A stretch of 64,000 bases of DNA. Source: Streptomyces griseoviridis. Its GTDB lineage: Bacteria > Actinomycetota > Actinomycetes > Streptomycetales > Streptomycetaceae. The stretch is taken from positions 4,925,501-4,989,500 of the forward strand of contig NZ_CP029078.1 in the NCBI RefSeq assembly GCF_005222485.1. The letters are read 5' to 3'. The stretch's first letter is position 1, and every line of letters starts with the position of its first letter. Of this stretch, positions 7,638 to 15,922 are shown in pieces. The notes under the pieces are model-generated. The model saw only the letters and a list, made by a program, of their open reading frames with translations, searched no databases and was not told the DNA's origin. A program made the position numbers and the translations under genes.

Positions 7638-8887
7638 GCGGCCCCACGGGAGCGGGCCTGCGGCCGGAGCGGACCCCGGCGCCCGCCTCCGTCGGCGGCG
7701 GCGAGGTGCCGTCAGGGCTGCTGGACGGGGTGCGGCGGTGGCTGGTCGAGAGCGGCGCCGAACCGACCCCCGCGCGCGTGGCGCAGGCGCTGCGGCACCA
7801 GGGGCGGGTGCTCGGGGACGCCGAAGTCCTCGGCGCGGCCGAGCGGTTGCGGTCCGAGCTGATCGGCAGCGGACCACTTGAGCCGCTGCTCGCCGACCCG
7901 ACGGTGACCGACGTCCTGGTGTCCGCGCCCGACCGGGTCTGGGTGGACCGGGGACGCGGACTGGAACTGACCCCGGTGGCCTTCCCGGACGCGGCGGCCG
8001 TACGGCGGCTCGCGCAGCGGCTGGCCTCGGTGGCGGGACGGCGGCTTGACGACGCGCGGCCGTGGGTCGACGCGCGGCTGCCCGACGGGACCCGGCTGCA
8101 CGCGGTCCTGCCGCCGGTCGCCGTCGACTGCGCCTGCCTGGCGCTGCGGGTGGTGCGGCCACGGGCGTTCACCCTCGGCGAACTGGTCGAGGCCGGCACC
8201 GTGCCGCCCGGCGGGGACGGGATGCTGCGGGCGCTCCTGGAGGCCCGGCTGTCGTTCCTCGTCAGCGGCGGCACCGGGTCGGGGAAGACGACGCTGCTGA
8301 GCGCCCTGCTCGGGCTGGCCGGGCCGGGCGAACGGATCGTCCTCGCCGAGGACTCGTCGGAGCTGCGGCCCGACCATCCCCATGTCGTCCGGCTGGAGAC
8401 CAGACCCGCCAACCAGGAGGGCGCGGGCCAGGTCACCCTCCAGGATCTGGTCAGGCAGGCCCTGCGGATGCGCCCCGACCGGCTGGTCGTCGGCGAGGTC
8501 CGCGGGCCCGAAGTGGCATACCTGCTCGCCGCGTTGAACACCGGGCACAGCGGCTGCGGCACCGTGCACGCCAACGCGGCCGCCGATGTGCCGGCCCGTC
8601 TCGAGGCGCTCGGCACCGCCGCCGGGCTCGACCGGGCCGCGCTGCACAGCCAGTTGGCGGCGGCCCTCTCGGTCGTCCTGCACCTCGCACGGGACCGGAG
8701 CGGGCGCCGCCGGATCGCCGAGGTGCACGTCCTGGAGCGGGACCCCTCGGGCCTGGTGCGGACGGTCCCGGCGCTGAGCTGGGGCGCGCAGGCCTTCGTC
8801 CGGCGGCGCGGATGGGGGCGGCTGCGGCAACTGCTGCGAGGCGCGAGCGCCGCCGGCGACGGCACGGAACAAGGGGAGGGGCGATGA
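7634..8887 (+). CDS. tadA: TadA-like secretion ATPase
   Basis: The 417-residue hexameric-type ATPase powers Tad pilus or type II-like secretion at the cytoplasmic membrane. It carries a Walker A motif SGGTGSGKTTLL (residues about 210-221), an Asp box RIVLAEDSSELRP, Walker B region RPDRLVVGEVRG and the His box TGHSGCGTVHAN, in the order typical of the GspE/TadA superfamily (actinobacterial heli_sec ATPase family). The length fits the family. It overlaps ssd by 4 bp upstream and tadB by 4 bp downstream, so it is part of one operon. A 14-residue acidic/glycine C-terminal tail is poorly conserved. Confidence 0.93.
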   Translation: MSGPTGAGLRPERTPAPASVGGGEVPSGLLDGVRRWLVESGAEPTPARVAQALRHQGRVLGDAEVLGAAERLRSELIGSGPLEPLLADPTVTDVLVSAPDRVWVDRGRGLELTPVAFPDAAAVRRLAQRLASVAGRRLDDARPWVDARLPDGTRLHAVLPPVAVDCACLALRVVRPRAFTLGELVEAGTVPPGGDGMLRALLEARLSFLVSGGTGSGKTTLLSALLGLAGPGERIVLAEDSSELRPDHPHVVRLETRPANQEGAGQVTLQDLVRQALRMRPDRLVVGEVRGPEVAYLLAALNTGHSGCGTVHANAAADVPARLEALGTAAGLDRAALHSQLAAALSVVLHLARDRSGRRRIAEVHVLERDPSGLVRTVPALSWGAQAFVRRRGWGRLRQLLRGASAAGDGTEQGEGR

Positions 8888-9741
8888 CGGTGACCGGCGC
8901 GGCCGTGCTGTGCGCCGGGGTGGCCGCCTGGCTCCTGGGGGAGTGGAACTCCGACGCGCGGCGGGCCCGGCTGCTGCTCGCGGGCGGCGGGGTGACCGGG
9001 GTGACCGGAGGCGGGCGGCCCTCCTGGCGGGAGACGGCGGCCGGGCTGCGGAGGGCCCGGGAGCGGTTGCGGCCCGAGTGGTGGGCGTTGGCGGCCGGCC
9101 TGGTGCTCGCGGTCGTCGGGGCCTCGGTGGTGCCGGCCGTCGCGGGGGCGGCCGGGGTGCCGTTGCTGCGCCGGGCGCGGCTGGCCAAGGAGGCCCGCGG
9201 GGCACGGGAGCGGCAGGGGGACGCGGTGATCGCGCTGTGCGGGGCGCTCGCCGGGGAGGTGCGGGCCGGGCGGCAGCCGGGGGAGGCGCTGGCGCGGGCC
9301 GCGCGGGACTCCGGCGGCCTCGGCGAGGCCCAGCCCGCGGTGCTCGCGGCGGCCCGGTTCGGCGGTGACGTACCTGGCGCGCTGACCGGGGCGGCCCGGC
9401 AGCCGGGCGCGGAGGGGCTGCGGGGCCTGGCGGCCTGCTGGCGGGTGGCCGTCGACCAGGGAGCGGGGCTCGCCACCGGACTCGACCGCCTGGAAGGTGC
9501 GTTGCGCACCGAGCGCGACCAACGCGCCGACCTGCGAGCCCAGTTGGCGGGTGCCCGGTCGACGGCGCTGCTGCTCGCGGGGCTGCCGGTGCTCGGTCTT
9601 CTCCTCGGCACGGCCCTGGGCGCCCACCCGCTGCACGTACTGCTGCACACCGGGCCGGGGCTGGGATGCCTGCTGATCGGCGGAGTGCTGGAGGGAGCCG
9701 GGATGTGGTGGGCGGGACGGATCGTGCGGGGGGTGGGGTGA
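8884..9741 (+). CDS. tadB: TadB-like membrane platform protein
   Basis: The 285-residue protein starts at ATG 8884 and overlaps tadA by 4 bp; ggagggg just before it is the ribosome binding site. It has an N-terminal span, a paired hydrophobic segment near residues 75-100 and two spans at the C-terminus, with a T2SF-type cytoplasmic domain between them (VIALCGALAGEVRAGRQPGEAL, then GLATGLDRLEGALRTERDQRADLRAQLAGA). In the Tad system, TadB and TadC form the inner-membrane platform on which TadA acts. It corresponds to SCO3555 and Rv3658c. The following 305 bp to tadC are non-coding. Confidence 0.85.
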   Translation: MTVTGAAVLCAGVAAWLLGEWNSDARRARLLLAGGGVTGVTGGGRPSWRETAAGLRRARERLRPEWWALAAGLVLAVVGASVVPAVAGAAGVPLLRRARLAKEARGARERQGDAVIALCGALAGEVRAGRQPGEALARAARDSGGLGEAQPAVLAAARFGGDVPGALTGAARQPGAEGLRGLAACWRVAVDQGAGLATGLDRLEGALRTERDQRADLRAQLAGARSTALLLAGLPVLGLLLGTALGAHPLHVLLHTGPGLGCLLIGGVLEGAGMWWAGRIVRGVG

Positions 9742-10046
9742 GCGGGGGAGCGGCATGGGGCTGAGACGGGGAGCACGAGGACGGAGGCGGGGAGAGCTGG
9801 TGGCGGGGGTTGCGGGACGGAGGCAGGAGCGGGGCTGGGCGGGGCGCCGGTGGACAGGGCGAGATACGGAGGCAGGGGCGCGGGTGAGTGGGGCGAGGGA
9901 CGGAGAGAGGGGCGCGGGTGGATGGGGCGTGGGACGGAGAGAGGACGCGTCGGTGACGGGTGGGCGTGCGGGTTGATCGGTGACGGAAGCAGGGGCCTGC
10001 GTGCGTTCGCGGGGGCGGTCGGTGCGGGAGGGAAGGAGGCGGTGTC
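9742..10046. other. G-rich, repetitive tadB-tadC gap
   Basis: The 305 bp between two operon genes are unusually long for this compact cluster. They consist of purine-rich imperfect repeats of the type ggcgagggacggagagagggg. No convincing open frame, terminator or promoter was found. A strong ribosome binding site (ggaaggagg) lies at the right end, before tadC. The array may have expanded by slippage. Confidence 0.5.
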
Positions 10047-10841
10047 GTGAGCGGGGAAGTTGTCCACAGGCTGGGGGCAGTCCTGGGGATGCTGGCCGGG
10101 GCCGGGTGGCTGGCGCGGCGGTGGGAGGCCGGGCGGCGCGAACGGAGGGTGCGGCGACGGCTCGCCGGGCTGGTGAGAGGGGCGGAGGCGCCGGCCCGCA
10201 GGGCACGGGCAGAGGTGCGGGAGGTCGTGCGGCGATGGGCGCCGCCGGTCGGGGCGGCCGGTGCCGGGTGGGCGCTGGTCGGAGGAGTCGCCGGAGTCCT
10301 CGTGGGGCTGGCGGGGGCCGTGGGGCTGTGGTGGTGGGCCAGACGGATGGCGGTCGAGGGCGTCCGGGCACCCGACGCCGGGAACGGCGGGGAGAGCGCG
10401 GACCGACTGCCGCTGGCGGCCGACCTGTTGGCCGCGTGCATCGCCGCCGGGGCAGGTCCCGTCGTCGCCGCACAGGCCGTCGGTGAGGCGCTGGGCGGCC
10501 CGGTCGGGGACGCGTTGGCGCGGGGCGCGGCGGAGGTGCGGCTCGGCGGGGCGCCGGCGGAGGCCTGGCAGCGGCTCGGCGCGCTGCCGGGGGCCGGTGG
10601 TCTGGCCCGGCTCCTGGAGCGGGCCGGCGAGTCCGGGCTGCCCGCCGCGGGGCCTGTCGCCCGGCTGGCCGCTGAGGCCCGCGCGGACTGGGCGCGCGGC
10701 GCCACGGCACGGGCCAGACGGGCGGCCGTCCTGATCACCGCACCGGTCGGCCTGTGCTTCCTGCCCGCGTTCATCGCGGTGGGCGTCCTGCCCGTGGTGA
10801 TCGGCCTCGCGGGCGGGGCGCTTGGCGGGGGTGGCCGATGA
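10047..10841 (+). CDS. tadC: TadC-like membrane platform protein
   Basis: The 264-residue protein starts at GTG 10047 behind ggaaggagg. It shows an N-terminal span, a strongly hydrophobic pair of segments around residues 70-98 (including GLWWWARR), a T2SF domain (LPLAADLLAACIAAGAGPVVAAQAVGEAL) and a C-terminal hydrophobic hairpin (ITAPVGLCFLPAFIAVGVLPVVIGLAGG). This layout mirrors TadB and fits TadC (SCO3554/Rv3657c position). It probably pairs with TadB in the export platform. The first codons contain a perfect DnaA-box 9-mer ttgtccaca (10060-10068), probably by chance. Confidence 0.83.
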   Translation: MSGEVVHRLGAVLGMLAGAGWLARRWEAGRRERRVRRRLAGLVRGAEAPARRARAEVREVVRRWAPPVGAAGAGWALVGGVAGVLVGLAGAVGLWWWARRMAVEGVRAPDAGNGGESADRLPLAADLLAACIAAGAGPVVAAQAVGEALGGPVGDALARGAAEVRLGGAPAEAWQRLGALPGAGGLARLLERAGESGLPAAGPVARLAAEARADWARGATARARRAAVLITAPVGLCFLPAFIAVGVLPVVIGLAGGALGGGGR

Positions 10842-10927
10842 CGGGGTGACGGCGGGCGAGCAGTGGACGGTGAGCCCGGAGCAGGGCTCAGACAACGCGA
10901 AGAAACCGAATTCTCATGGGGGTTGCG

Positions 10928-11137
10928 ATGTACAAGGCGGTACGGGCTCGGGTGGGCGTCCTGGTCGGCGGGACGCGCGCGGCGCGGCGGGACGGCGGGA
11001 TGGTCACCTCGGAGTACGCGATGGGGATCGTGGCGGCGGTGGCGTTCGCGGTGGTCCTCTACAAGGTCGTCACCAGCGGTCAGATCAGCGCCGAGTTGCA
11101 GGACGTCGTGAAGCGGGCGCTCGATGCGGGGGTGTGA
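10928..11137 (+). CDS. Flp-like pilin (DUF4244-type small protein)
   Basis: The 69-residue protein has a basic leader of about 23 residues ending in a glycine pair (RRDGG), followed by MVTSEYAMGIVAAVAFAVVL. This is the cleavage site and hydrophobic stem typical of class IV Flp prepilins, with Glu five residues after the cleavage site. It should be processed by a prepilin peptidase; none is encoded in this window. A start at 10916 is possible, but 10928 has a better-spaced G-rich ribosome binding site. It overlaps the following TadE-like gene by 14 bp. This is the likely structural subunit of the Tad machine. Confidence 0.85.
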   Translation: MYKAVRARVGVLVGGTRAARRDGGMVTSEYAMGIVAAVAFAVVLYKVVTSGQISAELQDVVKRALDAGV

Positions 11138-11489
11138 GCGGGGCCGGGACCGGGGGTTCGCGACGGCGGAGTCGGCCATGGTGCTGCCGGTGCTGGTGAT
11201 GGTCGCGCTGGCGCTGGTGTGGGGCCTGCTGATGGTCGTCGTCCGGATCCAGTGCGTGGACGCGGCCCGCACGGGGGCGCGGGCGGCGGCTCGGCAGGAT
11301 CCGGCCGAGGCCGTCGTACGGGTGGCGCGCGAGGTGGCGCCGCGCGGGGCGGAGGTCGCGGTGACCCGGGAAGGCGACCAGGTCAGGGTGGTGGTCGAGG
11401 CCCGGCCCGCGGGGTTGCGCGGGCTGCCGTTCACGGTGCGGGAGGTGGCCGTGGCGGCGGCCGAGGACCTGGGCGAGGTGGCGAGGTGA
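11124..11489 (+). CDS. TadE-like pseudopilin
   Basis: The 121-residue protein has a short basic leader (GRDRGFATAESAM), then a single membrane span (VLPVLVMVALALVWGLLMVVVRI) with the conserved Glu of TadE-like pilins, and a small extracytoplasmic domain that includes CVDAARTGARAAAR. It starts at ATG 11124 inside the pilin gene and its stop overlaps the next start (GTGA), so translation is coupled. It should be a minor pilin or assembly factor. Confidence 0.85.
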   Translation: MRGCERGRDRGFATAESAMVLPVLVMVALALVWGLLMVVVRIQCVDAARTGARAAARQDPAEAVVRVAREVAPRGAEVAVTREGDQVRVVVEARPAGLRGLPFTVREVAVAAAEDLGEVAR

Positions 11490-12331
11490 GGCGGACGGCG
11501 GGTGGCGCGTCGGGCGACCGTGGCTCCGCCACCGTGTGGAGCGTCGGGGTGATCGCCGTGCTGTGCGCGGTGTTCGGCGCCGTGCTGGCCTTGGGGCAGG
11601 CGGTGGTGACGCGGCACCGGGCGGCGGGCGGCGCGGACCTGGCGGCGCTGGCGGCGGCGGACCACTGGACCGAGGGCACGGCGGCTGCCTGCGCCAGGGC
11701 CGACCTGGTGGCCCGCTCCCAGGGCGTGCGGCTGGTGCGGTGCGCGGTCGTCGGGGACGTGTCGGACGTGACGGCGGCGGCCGGGCGGGGGGTGTTCGAG
11801 GCGCGGGTACGGGCTCGGGCGGGGCGCGCGGGGGCGGTGGGAGGCGAGGGGGCGGTGGAGGGTGAGGGGGTGACAGGGTTCATAGGGCTTGCGGGGTCTG
11901 CGGGGCATGTGGGGCATGTGGGGCTTGCGGGACCTGCCGGACCTGCGGGACCTGCCGGACCTGCGGGATCTGCCGGACCTGCGGGGTCTGCGGGGCATGT
12001 GCGGCTTGCGGGACCTGCCGGACCTGCGTGGCTGTCATGCCGGACGGGCCCGTGGGGCCCACGGGGTCAATGGGACCCGCGTGGCGAACCGGGGGGCTCC
12101 TCCTGGGCCCGGTCTTCCGGTGCGGCTCGCAGCAGGGCTGTGAGCAGGCGTATCGCGCCCCTCTTGTGCAGCGGGTCGTTGCCGTTGCCGCACTTGGGGG
12201 ACTGGATGCAGGACGGGCAGCCGGCCTCGCACTCGCAGGAGGCGATGGCTTCGAGGGTGGCGCTGAGCCAGGTGCGGGCGGTGTGGAAGGCGCGCTCAGC
12301 GAAGCCCGCGCCGCCGGGATGGCCGTCGTAG
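11486..12331 (+). CDS. TadE-like protein (Rv3654c family) with collagen-like C-terminal extension
   Basis: The GTG at 11486 overlaps the previous stop by 4 bp. Residues 1-115 match the actinobacterial helicase/secretion-neighbourhood TadE-like family: DRGSATVWSVGVIAVLCAVFG forms the leader and span, followed by RHRAAGGADLAALAAADH. The family normally ends at about 110-130 residues. Here the frame stays open through 16 Gly-X-Y triplets (residues 134-181, mostly GPA, GSA, GLA and GHV, one with Arg for Gly) and then for another 100 residues antisense to the helicase gene, ending at residue 281. The pilin part is well supported. The collagen-like tail and the antisense part may be a repeat-driven readthrough and need not be functional. 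Confidence 0.75.
   Translation: MRRTAGGASGDRGSATVWSVGVIAVLCAVFGAVLALGQAVVTRHRAAGGADLAALAAADHWTEGTAAACARADLVARSQGVRLVRCAVVGDVSDVTAAAGRGVFEARVRARAGRAGAVGGEGAVEGEGVTGFIGLAGSAGHVGHVGLAGPAGPAGPAGPAGSAGPAGSAGHVRLAGPAGPAWLSCRTGPWGPRGQWDPRGEPGGSSWARSSGAARSRAVSRRIAPLLCSGSLPLPHLGDWMQDGQPASHSQEAMASRVALSQVRAVWKARSAKPAPPGWPS
11885..12028. repeat. 9-bp tandem repeat (16 units), collagen-like in one frame
   Basis: Sixteen consecutive 9-bp units of the type ggacctgcc/ggacctgcg, with variants ggatctgcc, gggtctgcg and gggcatgtg. In the plus-strand pilin frame they encode Gly-X-Y triplets. In the opposite strand they would encode VRQVPQ-like repeats. The array lies between the ends of two convergent genes. Confidence 0.9.
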
Positions 12332-14571
12332 ACGAAGACCGTCGGCAGCAGGGTGTCGGGGTGCAGGGGGATCGAGACGCCGCCGATGTCCCAGCGGTCG
12401 CAGGTCGCGAAGAGGGGCAGCAGGCCGATGGAGGCGTGTTCGGCCGCGTGCAGGGCGCCGCCGAGGATCTCCGGGTTGATCCGGGCCTCGTCGAGCTGGT
12501 CCTCGGTGACCGTCCACCACACCGCGCGGGTGCGCAGCGTGCGGGGAGGGAGGTCGAGTTTGGTCTCGCCGAGGACTTCGCCGGTGATGACCCGGCGGCG
12601 CAGGAAGGAGACGACCTGGTTGGTGACCTCGACGGAGCCGTAGCAGAGGCGGCCGTCGCCCCACGGGATCTCGGTGTCGGTCTCCAGGACGGAGATGGCG
12701 GTCGTGTCCCGGGCGACCGTCGAGTAGGACGGGGTGGCCTGCTCGACCAGGGCCACCGACTCGTCCAGGTCGAGCGAGCGCACCAGATAGGTGCGGCCCT
12801 GGTGCAGATGGACCGCGCCCTCGTGCACCGTCGTGTGCGCGGAGCCGGCGTCGACGGTGCCGAGCAGGCGGCCGGTGCCGGTCTCGACGATCTGGACCGG
12901 CGGTCCGCCCTCGCCGCGGATGTCGGTGAGGTCGGCGGCCCGCTCCCGGCGCGTCCAGTGCCAGGCGGTCGCCCGGCGGCGCAGCAGCTTCGCGGCCTCC
13001 AGCTGGGGCAGCAGCCCGGCGGCGGCCGGGCCGAACAGGGCGAGGTCCGCCTCGGTCAGCGGCAGCTCAGCGGCGGCGGCGCACAGGTGCGGGGCGAGGA
13101 CGTACGGGTTGTCCGGGTCGAGGACCGTGGACTCCACGGGCTGCCGGAACAGCGCCTCGGGGTGGTGGACGAGGAAGGTGTCCAGCGGGTCGTCGCGGGC
13201 GACCAGCACGGCGAGGGCGCCCTGGCCGGCCCGTCCGGCGCGGCCCGCCTGCTGCCACAGGGAGGCGCGGGTGCCCGGGTAGCCGGCGATCAGGACGGCG
13301 TCGAGGCCGGAGACGTCGATGCCGAGTTCGAGGGCGGTGGTGGCGGAGAGGCCGAGGAGTTCGCCCGAGTGCAGGGCCTGCTCCAGGGCGCGGCGCTCCT
13401 CCGGGAGGTAGCCGCCCCGGTAGGCGGCCACCCGCTTGGCCAGCGAGCGGTCGACCTCGGCGAGGCGTTCCTGGGCGATGACGGCGATCAGTTCGGCGCC
13501 GCGCCGGGAGCGGACGAAGGCGACCGAGCGGACGCCCTGCACGGTGAGGTCGGTCAGCAGGTCGGCGGTCTCGGCGGTGGCCGAGCGGCGGACCGGCGCG
13601 CCCTTCTCGCCCTCCAGGTCGGTGAGCGGCGGCTCCCAGAGCGCGAACACCAGTTCGCCACGGGGTGACGCGTCGTCGGCGACCTCGACGACGGGCAGGC
13701 CGGTCAGCCTGCGGGCGGCCACCGAGGGCTCCGCCGCGGTCGCGGAGGCCAGCAGGAAGACGGGTGAGGCGCCGTAGCGGGCGCAGAGGCGGCGCAGCCG
13801 GCGCAGCACCTGGGCGACGTGCGAGCCGAAGACACCGCGATAGGTGTGGCACTCGTCGATGACGACGTACTTCAGCGACTTCAGGAAGGAGGACCAGCGG
13901 GGGTGGGACGGGAGGATGCCCCGGTGCAGCATGTCCGGGTTGGTCAGGACGTAGTTGGCGTACTGCCGAACCCACTCGCGTTCCTCGAACGGAGTGTCGC
14001 CGTCGTAGACCGCGGGGCGGATCGCGTTTCCGAGGGGTTGTGAAAGTTCTTTCACGGATCTGCGCTGATCGGCGGCGAGGGCCTTGGTGGGGGCGAGGTA
14101 GAGGGCGGTCGCGCCCCGGCCGTTGGGTGCCTCGGCGCCGTCCAGGAGGGTGGACAGGACGGGCACGAGGTACGACAGGGACTTCCCGGACGCGGTGCCG
14201 GTGGCGACCACCACCGACTCGCCGTCCAGCGCGTGTTCGGCTGCCTCTGCCTGGTGGGCCCAGGGGTGTTCGATCCCGGCGTCCCGCACCGCGGCGATCA
14301 CTTCGGCGCGAATCCGATCAGGCCAGACGGCATGCCGACCCGCACGCGGGGGCAAGTGCTCCGTATGAGTGATGCGCGAAGCCCGGCTCGGCCCCGAGGC
14401 GAGCCGGTCGAGGACTATGCCGGGCGCGAGCCGCGGCACCCCGGAAACAGAGTCCGTCAGGGGTCCGTCGGGTCGGTGATTCTTGGCCATCGGCATCGAG
14501 TGTGTCACTGGCGTGACGGACAATGGGACCAAGGCGTCGTGCACGCCCGCCGGTAAGTGATTGAATGCCAT
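12067..14571 (-). CDS. DEAH-box helicase of the MrfA/YprA type
   Basis: The 834-residue superfamily-2 helicase has a Q-like upstream region (HPWAHQAEAAEHA), Walker A ATGTASGKS (motif I), DECH box IDECHTY (motif II), SATAAEP (motif III), and the C-terminal RecA motifs SATTALELGIDVSGLDAVLIAGYPGTRASLWQQAGRAGRAGQ split across motifs V and VI. The C-terminal DUF1998-type Zn region has four cysteines in CEAGCPSCIQSPKC. MrfA (YprA) in Bacillus is a 3'-5' helicase in mitomycin repair. The actinobacterial version is syntenic with the Tad cluster (Rv3649, SCO3550). It is divergent from bldG with 80 bp between starts. The start at 14571 is the longest; an internal Met at residue 26 or 28 is possible. 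Confidence 0.92.
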   Translation of the reverse strand: MAFNHLPAGVHDALVPLSVTPVTHSMPMAKNHRPDGPLTDSVSGVPRLAPGIVLDRLASGPSRASRITHTEHLPPRAGRHAVWPDRIRAEVIAAVRDAGIEHPWAHQAEAAEHALDGESVVVATGTASGKSLSYLVPVLSTLLDGAEAPNGRGATALYLAPTKALAADQRRSVKELSQPLGNAIRPAVYDGDTPFEEREWVRQYANYVLTNPDMLHRGILPSHPRWSSFLKSLKYVVIDECHTYRGVFGSHVAQVLRRLRRLCARYGASPVFLLASATAAEPSVAARRLTGLPVVEVADDASPRGELVFALWEPPLTDLEGEKGAPVRRSATAETADLLTDLTVQGVRSVAFVRSRRGAELIAVIAQERLAEVDRSLAKRVAAYRGGYLPEERRALEQALHSGELLGLSATTALELGIDVSGLDAVLIAGYPGTRASLWQQAGRAGRAGQGALAVLVARDDPLDTFLVHHPEALFRQPVESTVLDPDNPYVLAPHLCAAAAELPLTEADLALFGPAAAGLLPQLEAAKLLRRRATAWHWTRRERAADLTDIRGEGGPPVQIVETGTGRLLGTVDAGSAHTTVHEGAVHLHQGRTYLVRSLDLDESVALVEQATPSYSTVARDTTAISVLETDTEIPWGDGRLCYGSVEVTNQVVSFLRRRVITGEVLGETKLDLPPRTLRTRAVWWTVTEDQLDEARINPEILGGALHAAEHASIGLLPLFATCDRWDIGGVSIPLHPDTLLPTVFVYDGHPGGAGFAERAFHTARTWLSATLEAIASCECEAGCPSCIQSPKCGNGNDPLHKRGAIRLLTALLRAAPEDRAQEEPPGSPRGSH

Positions 14572-14651
14572 CGCGGCTGGCGAACCGTTCCGGGGGCTCC
14601 GCCGAGGTGTCCCGAGGGACGACCGCTCGATAGCAAGGTGCTGGAGGATCC

Positions 14652-14993
14652 GTGGACCTGTCCCTGTCGACCCGTACCGTCGGCGATCGTACGGTCGTCG
14701 AGGTCGGTGGAGAAATCGACGTATATACCGCGCCCAAGTTGCGCGAGCAGCTGGTCGAGCTGGTCAACGACGGGAGTTTCCACCTCGTCGTCGACATGGA
14801 AGGTGTCGACTTCCTCGACTCCACCGGGCTCGGCGTGCTGGTCGGCGGCCTGAAGCGGGTGCGTGCCCACGAGGGCTCGCTGCGCCTGGTCTGCAACCAG
14901 GAGCGCATTCTGAAGATCTTCCGCATCACCGGTCTCACCAAGGTGTTCCCGATCCACACCTCGGTCGAGGAAGCGGTGGCGGCCACCGACTGA
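14652..14993 (+). CDS. bldG: Anti-sigma factor antagonist BldG
   Basis: The 113-residue STAS-domain protein starts at GTG 14652 with ggaggatcc as ribosome binding site. The phosphorylation loop reads [10 protein letters not shown] with Ser57, the residue known to be phosphorylated in S. coelicolor BldG. The whole sequence matches the SpoIIAA/RsbV fold ([20 protein letters not shown]). BldG is required for aerial mycelium formation, antibiotic production and stress responses, and binds anti-sigma factors in its unphosphorylated form. The partner gene follows 115 bp downstream in the same orientation, and the helicase is divergent, as in S. coelicolor. Confidence 0.97.
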
Positions 14994-15108
14994 CCGTCGG
15001 CCCGGGAGCGGGGCACCCTCGCGTCCGGGGCGGAAGAAGTACATCCAGGGGGTCCGGGTGTTCGGTGGCCCGGCCCCCCAAGCACGCCCGTAGTTCAGAG
15101 GGGGATGC

Positions 15109-15540
15109 ATGGCCACCGTTGAACTCCGCTTCAGCGCGTTGCCGGAGCACGTCAGGACCGCCCGACTGGTGGCGGCAGCGGTGGCGCGCAGGGCCGGAGT
15201 GGACGAGGCCGTCCTCGACGAGGTCAGGCTCGCGGTCGGCGAGGCGTGCACCCGGGCCGTGGGCCTGCATCAGAACGGCGGCATCACGGCCCCGGTGCAG
15301 GTGCTGCTGATCGAGGAGGAGAAACAGTTCTCCATCGAGGTCGGCGACGAGGCACCGCGCTCGGTCCCGGGCGAGGGCGCGTCGGGCGCCGCGGGCGACG
15401 ACGTCGAGACCGAGGAGGACGAGATGGGCCTCGCGGTCATCAGCGGCCTCGTCGACGACGTGGAGGTCTCCGCGGGCGAGCACGGCGGGTCGATCCGTAT
15501 GACGTGGCCCACCGCACCGCCGCTCGCCCCGCTCCCCTGA
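15109..15540 (+). CDS. Anti-sigma factor of the RsbW/SpoIIAB fold (SCO3548-like), degenerate ATP site
   Basis: The 143-residue protein has the HATPase_c_2 fold of RsbW-type kinases. The N-box region reads EVRLAVGEACTRAV, where the ATP/Mg-binding Asn usual in RsbW (EACTNAV) is Arg. The G1 box is reduced to VGDEAPR without the second glycine, and a G2-like MGLAVISGLVD remains. A start at ATG 15109 is preceded by agaggggg. SCO3548 interacts with BldG in S. coelicolor, so it is a plausible anti-sigma factor, but the lost N-box Asn suggests it may not phosphorylate BldG itself. An 11-bp-stem terminator follows at 15571. Confidence 0.9.
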   Translation: MATVELRFSALPEHVRTARLVAAAVARRAGVDEAVLDEVRLAVGEACTRAVGLHQNGGITAPVQVLLIEEEKQFSIEVGDEAPRSVPGEGASGAAGDDVETEEDEMGLAVISGLVDDVEVSAGEHGGSIRMTWPTAPPLAPLP

Positions 15541-15570
15541 CACCGACCCGACGCCGTACCGCACCACCAC

Positions 15571-15596
15571 CAGGGCCCCGCCGACGCGGGGCCCTG
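15571..15596 (+). terminator. Rho-independent-like terminator after the bldG operon
   Basis: A perfect 11-bp stem (15571-15581 and 15586-15596, cagggccccgc) encloses the loop cgac, about 30 bp after the anti-sigma gene. Only a weak T-rich tail (gatgcgttt) follows. Confidence 0.75.
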
Positions 15597-15922
15597 ATGC
15601 GTTTCCGGCCGGACGGGACCGCCGTCGCGCCGGCCCCCTCCGGGCCGTTCCCGAATACGTGAAGGAATTCACGAACAATCGCGCTCGACGACGATCAACG
15701 GCCGATAATTTGATCAAGCCGCCGGGCGGTGCCAATATGGGAGTCGCGGTCGGCGGCAATGCCTCCGAGGTGTTACCGCATTCACGTTCCACTGCCGGAC
15801 GTCGATCTTTCGACAACCTGCGTGTGCAGGCCAATTCATCGTGCCGCGCTCTGTATTGATCAGGTTCCGCTCCCTACAATCCGTCCACATCTTGAGCTCA
15901 GTCCAAGCGTCAAGGAGGACGA
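15597..15922 (+). promoter_or_regulatory. hppA upstream region
   Basis: This AT-richer stretch before hppA contains gtattgatc and ctacaat around 15854-15880, which could form promoter elements, though their spacing is short. A strong ribosome binding site aaggagg occurs at 15912-15918. No open frame or riboswitch was recognised. Confidence 0.35.

Noticed and set aside
10060..10068. Perfect ttgtccaca DnaA box at the tadC start
   Set aside because: Single copy inside coding sequence; chance occurrence is likely and no cluster surrounds it.
9755..10486. Small frames between tadB and tadC
   Set aside because: Gly/Arg-rich translations of the repeat array with no conserved motif or ribosome binding site.
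11880..12062. Minus-strand frame reading VRQVPQ repeats
   Set aside because: It is the reverse translation of the 9-bp array. The plus-strand frame is continuous with a real pilin domain, so only that one is kept.
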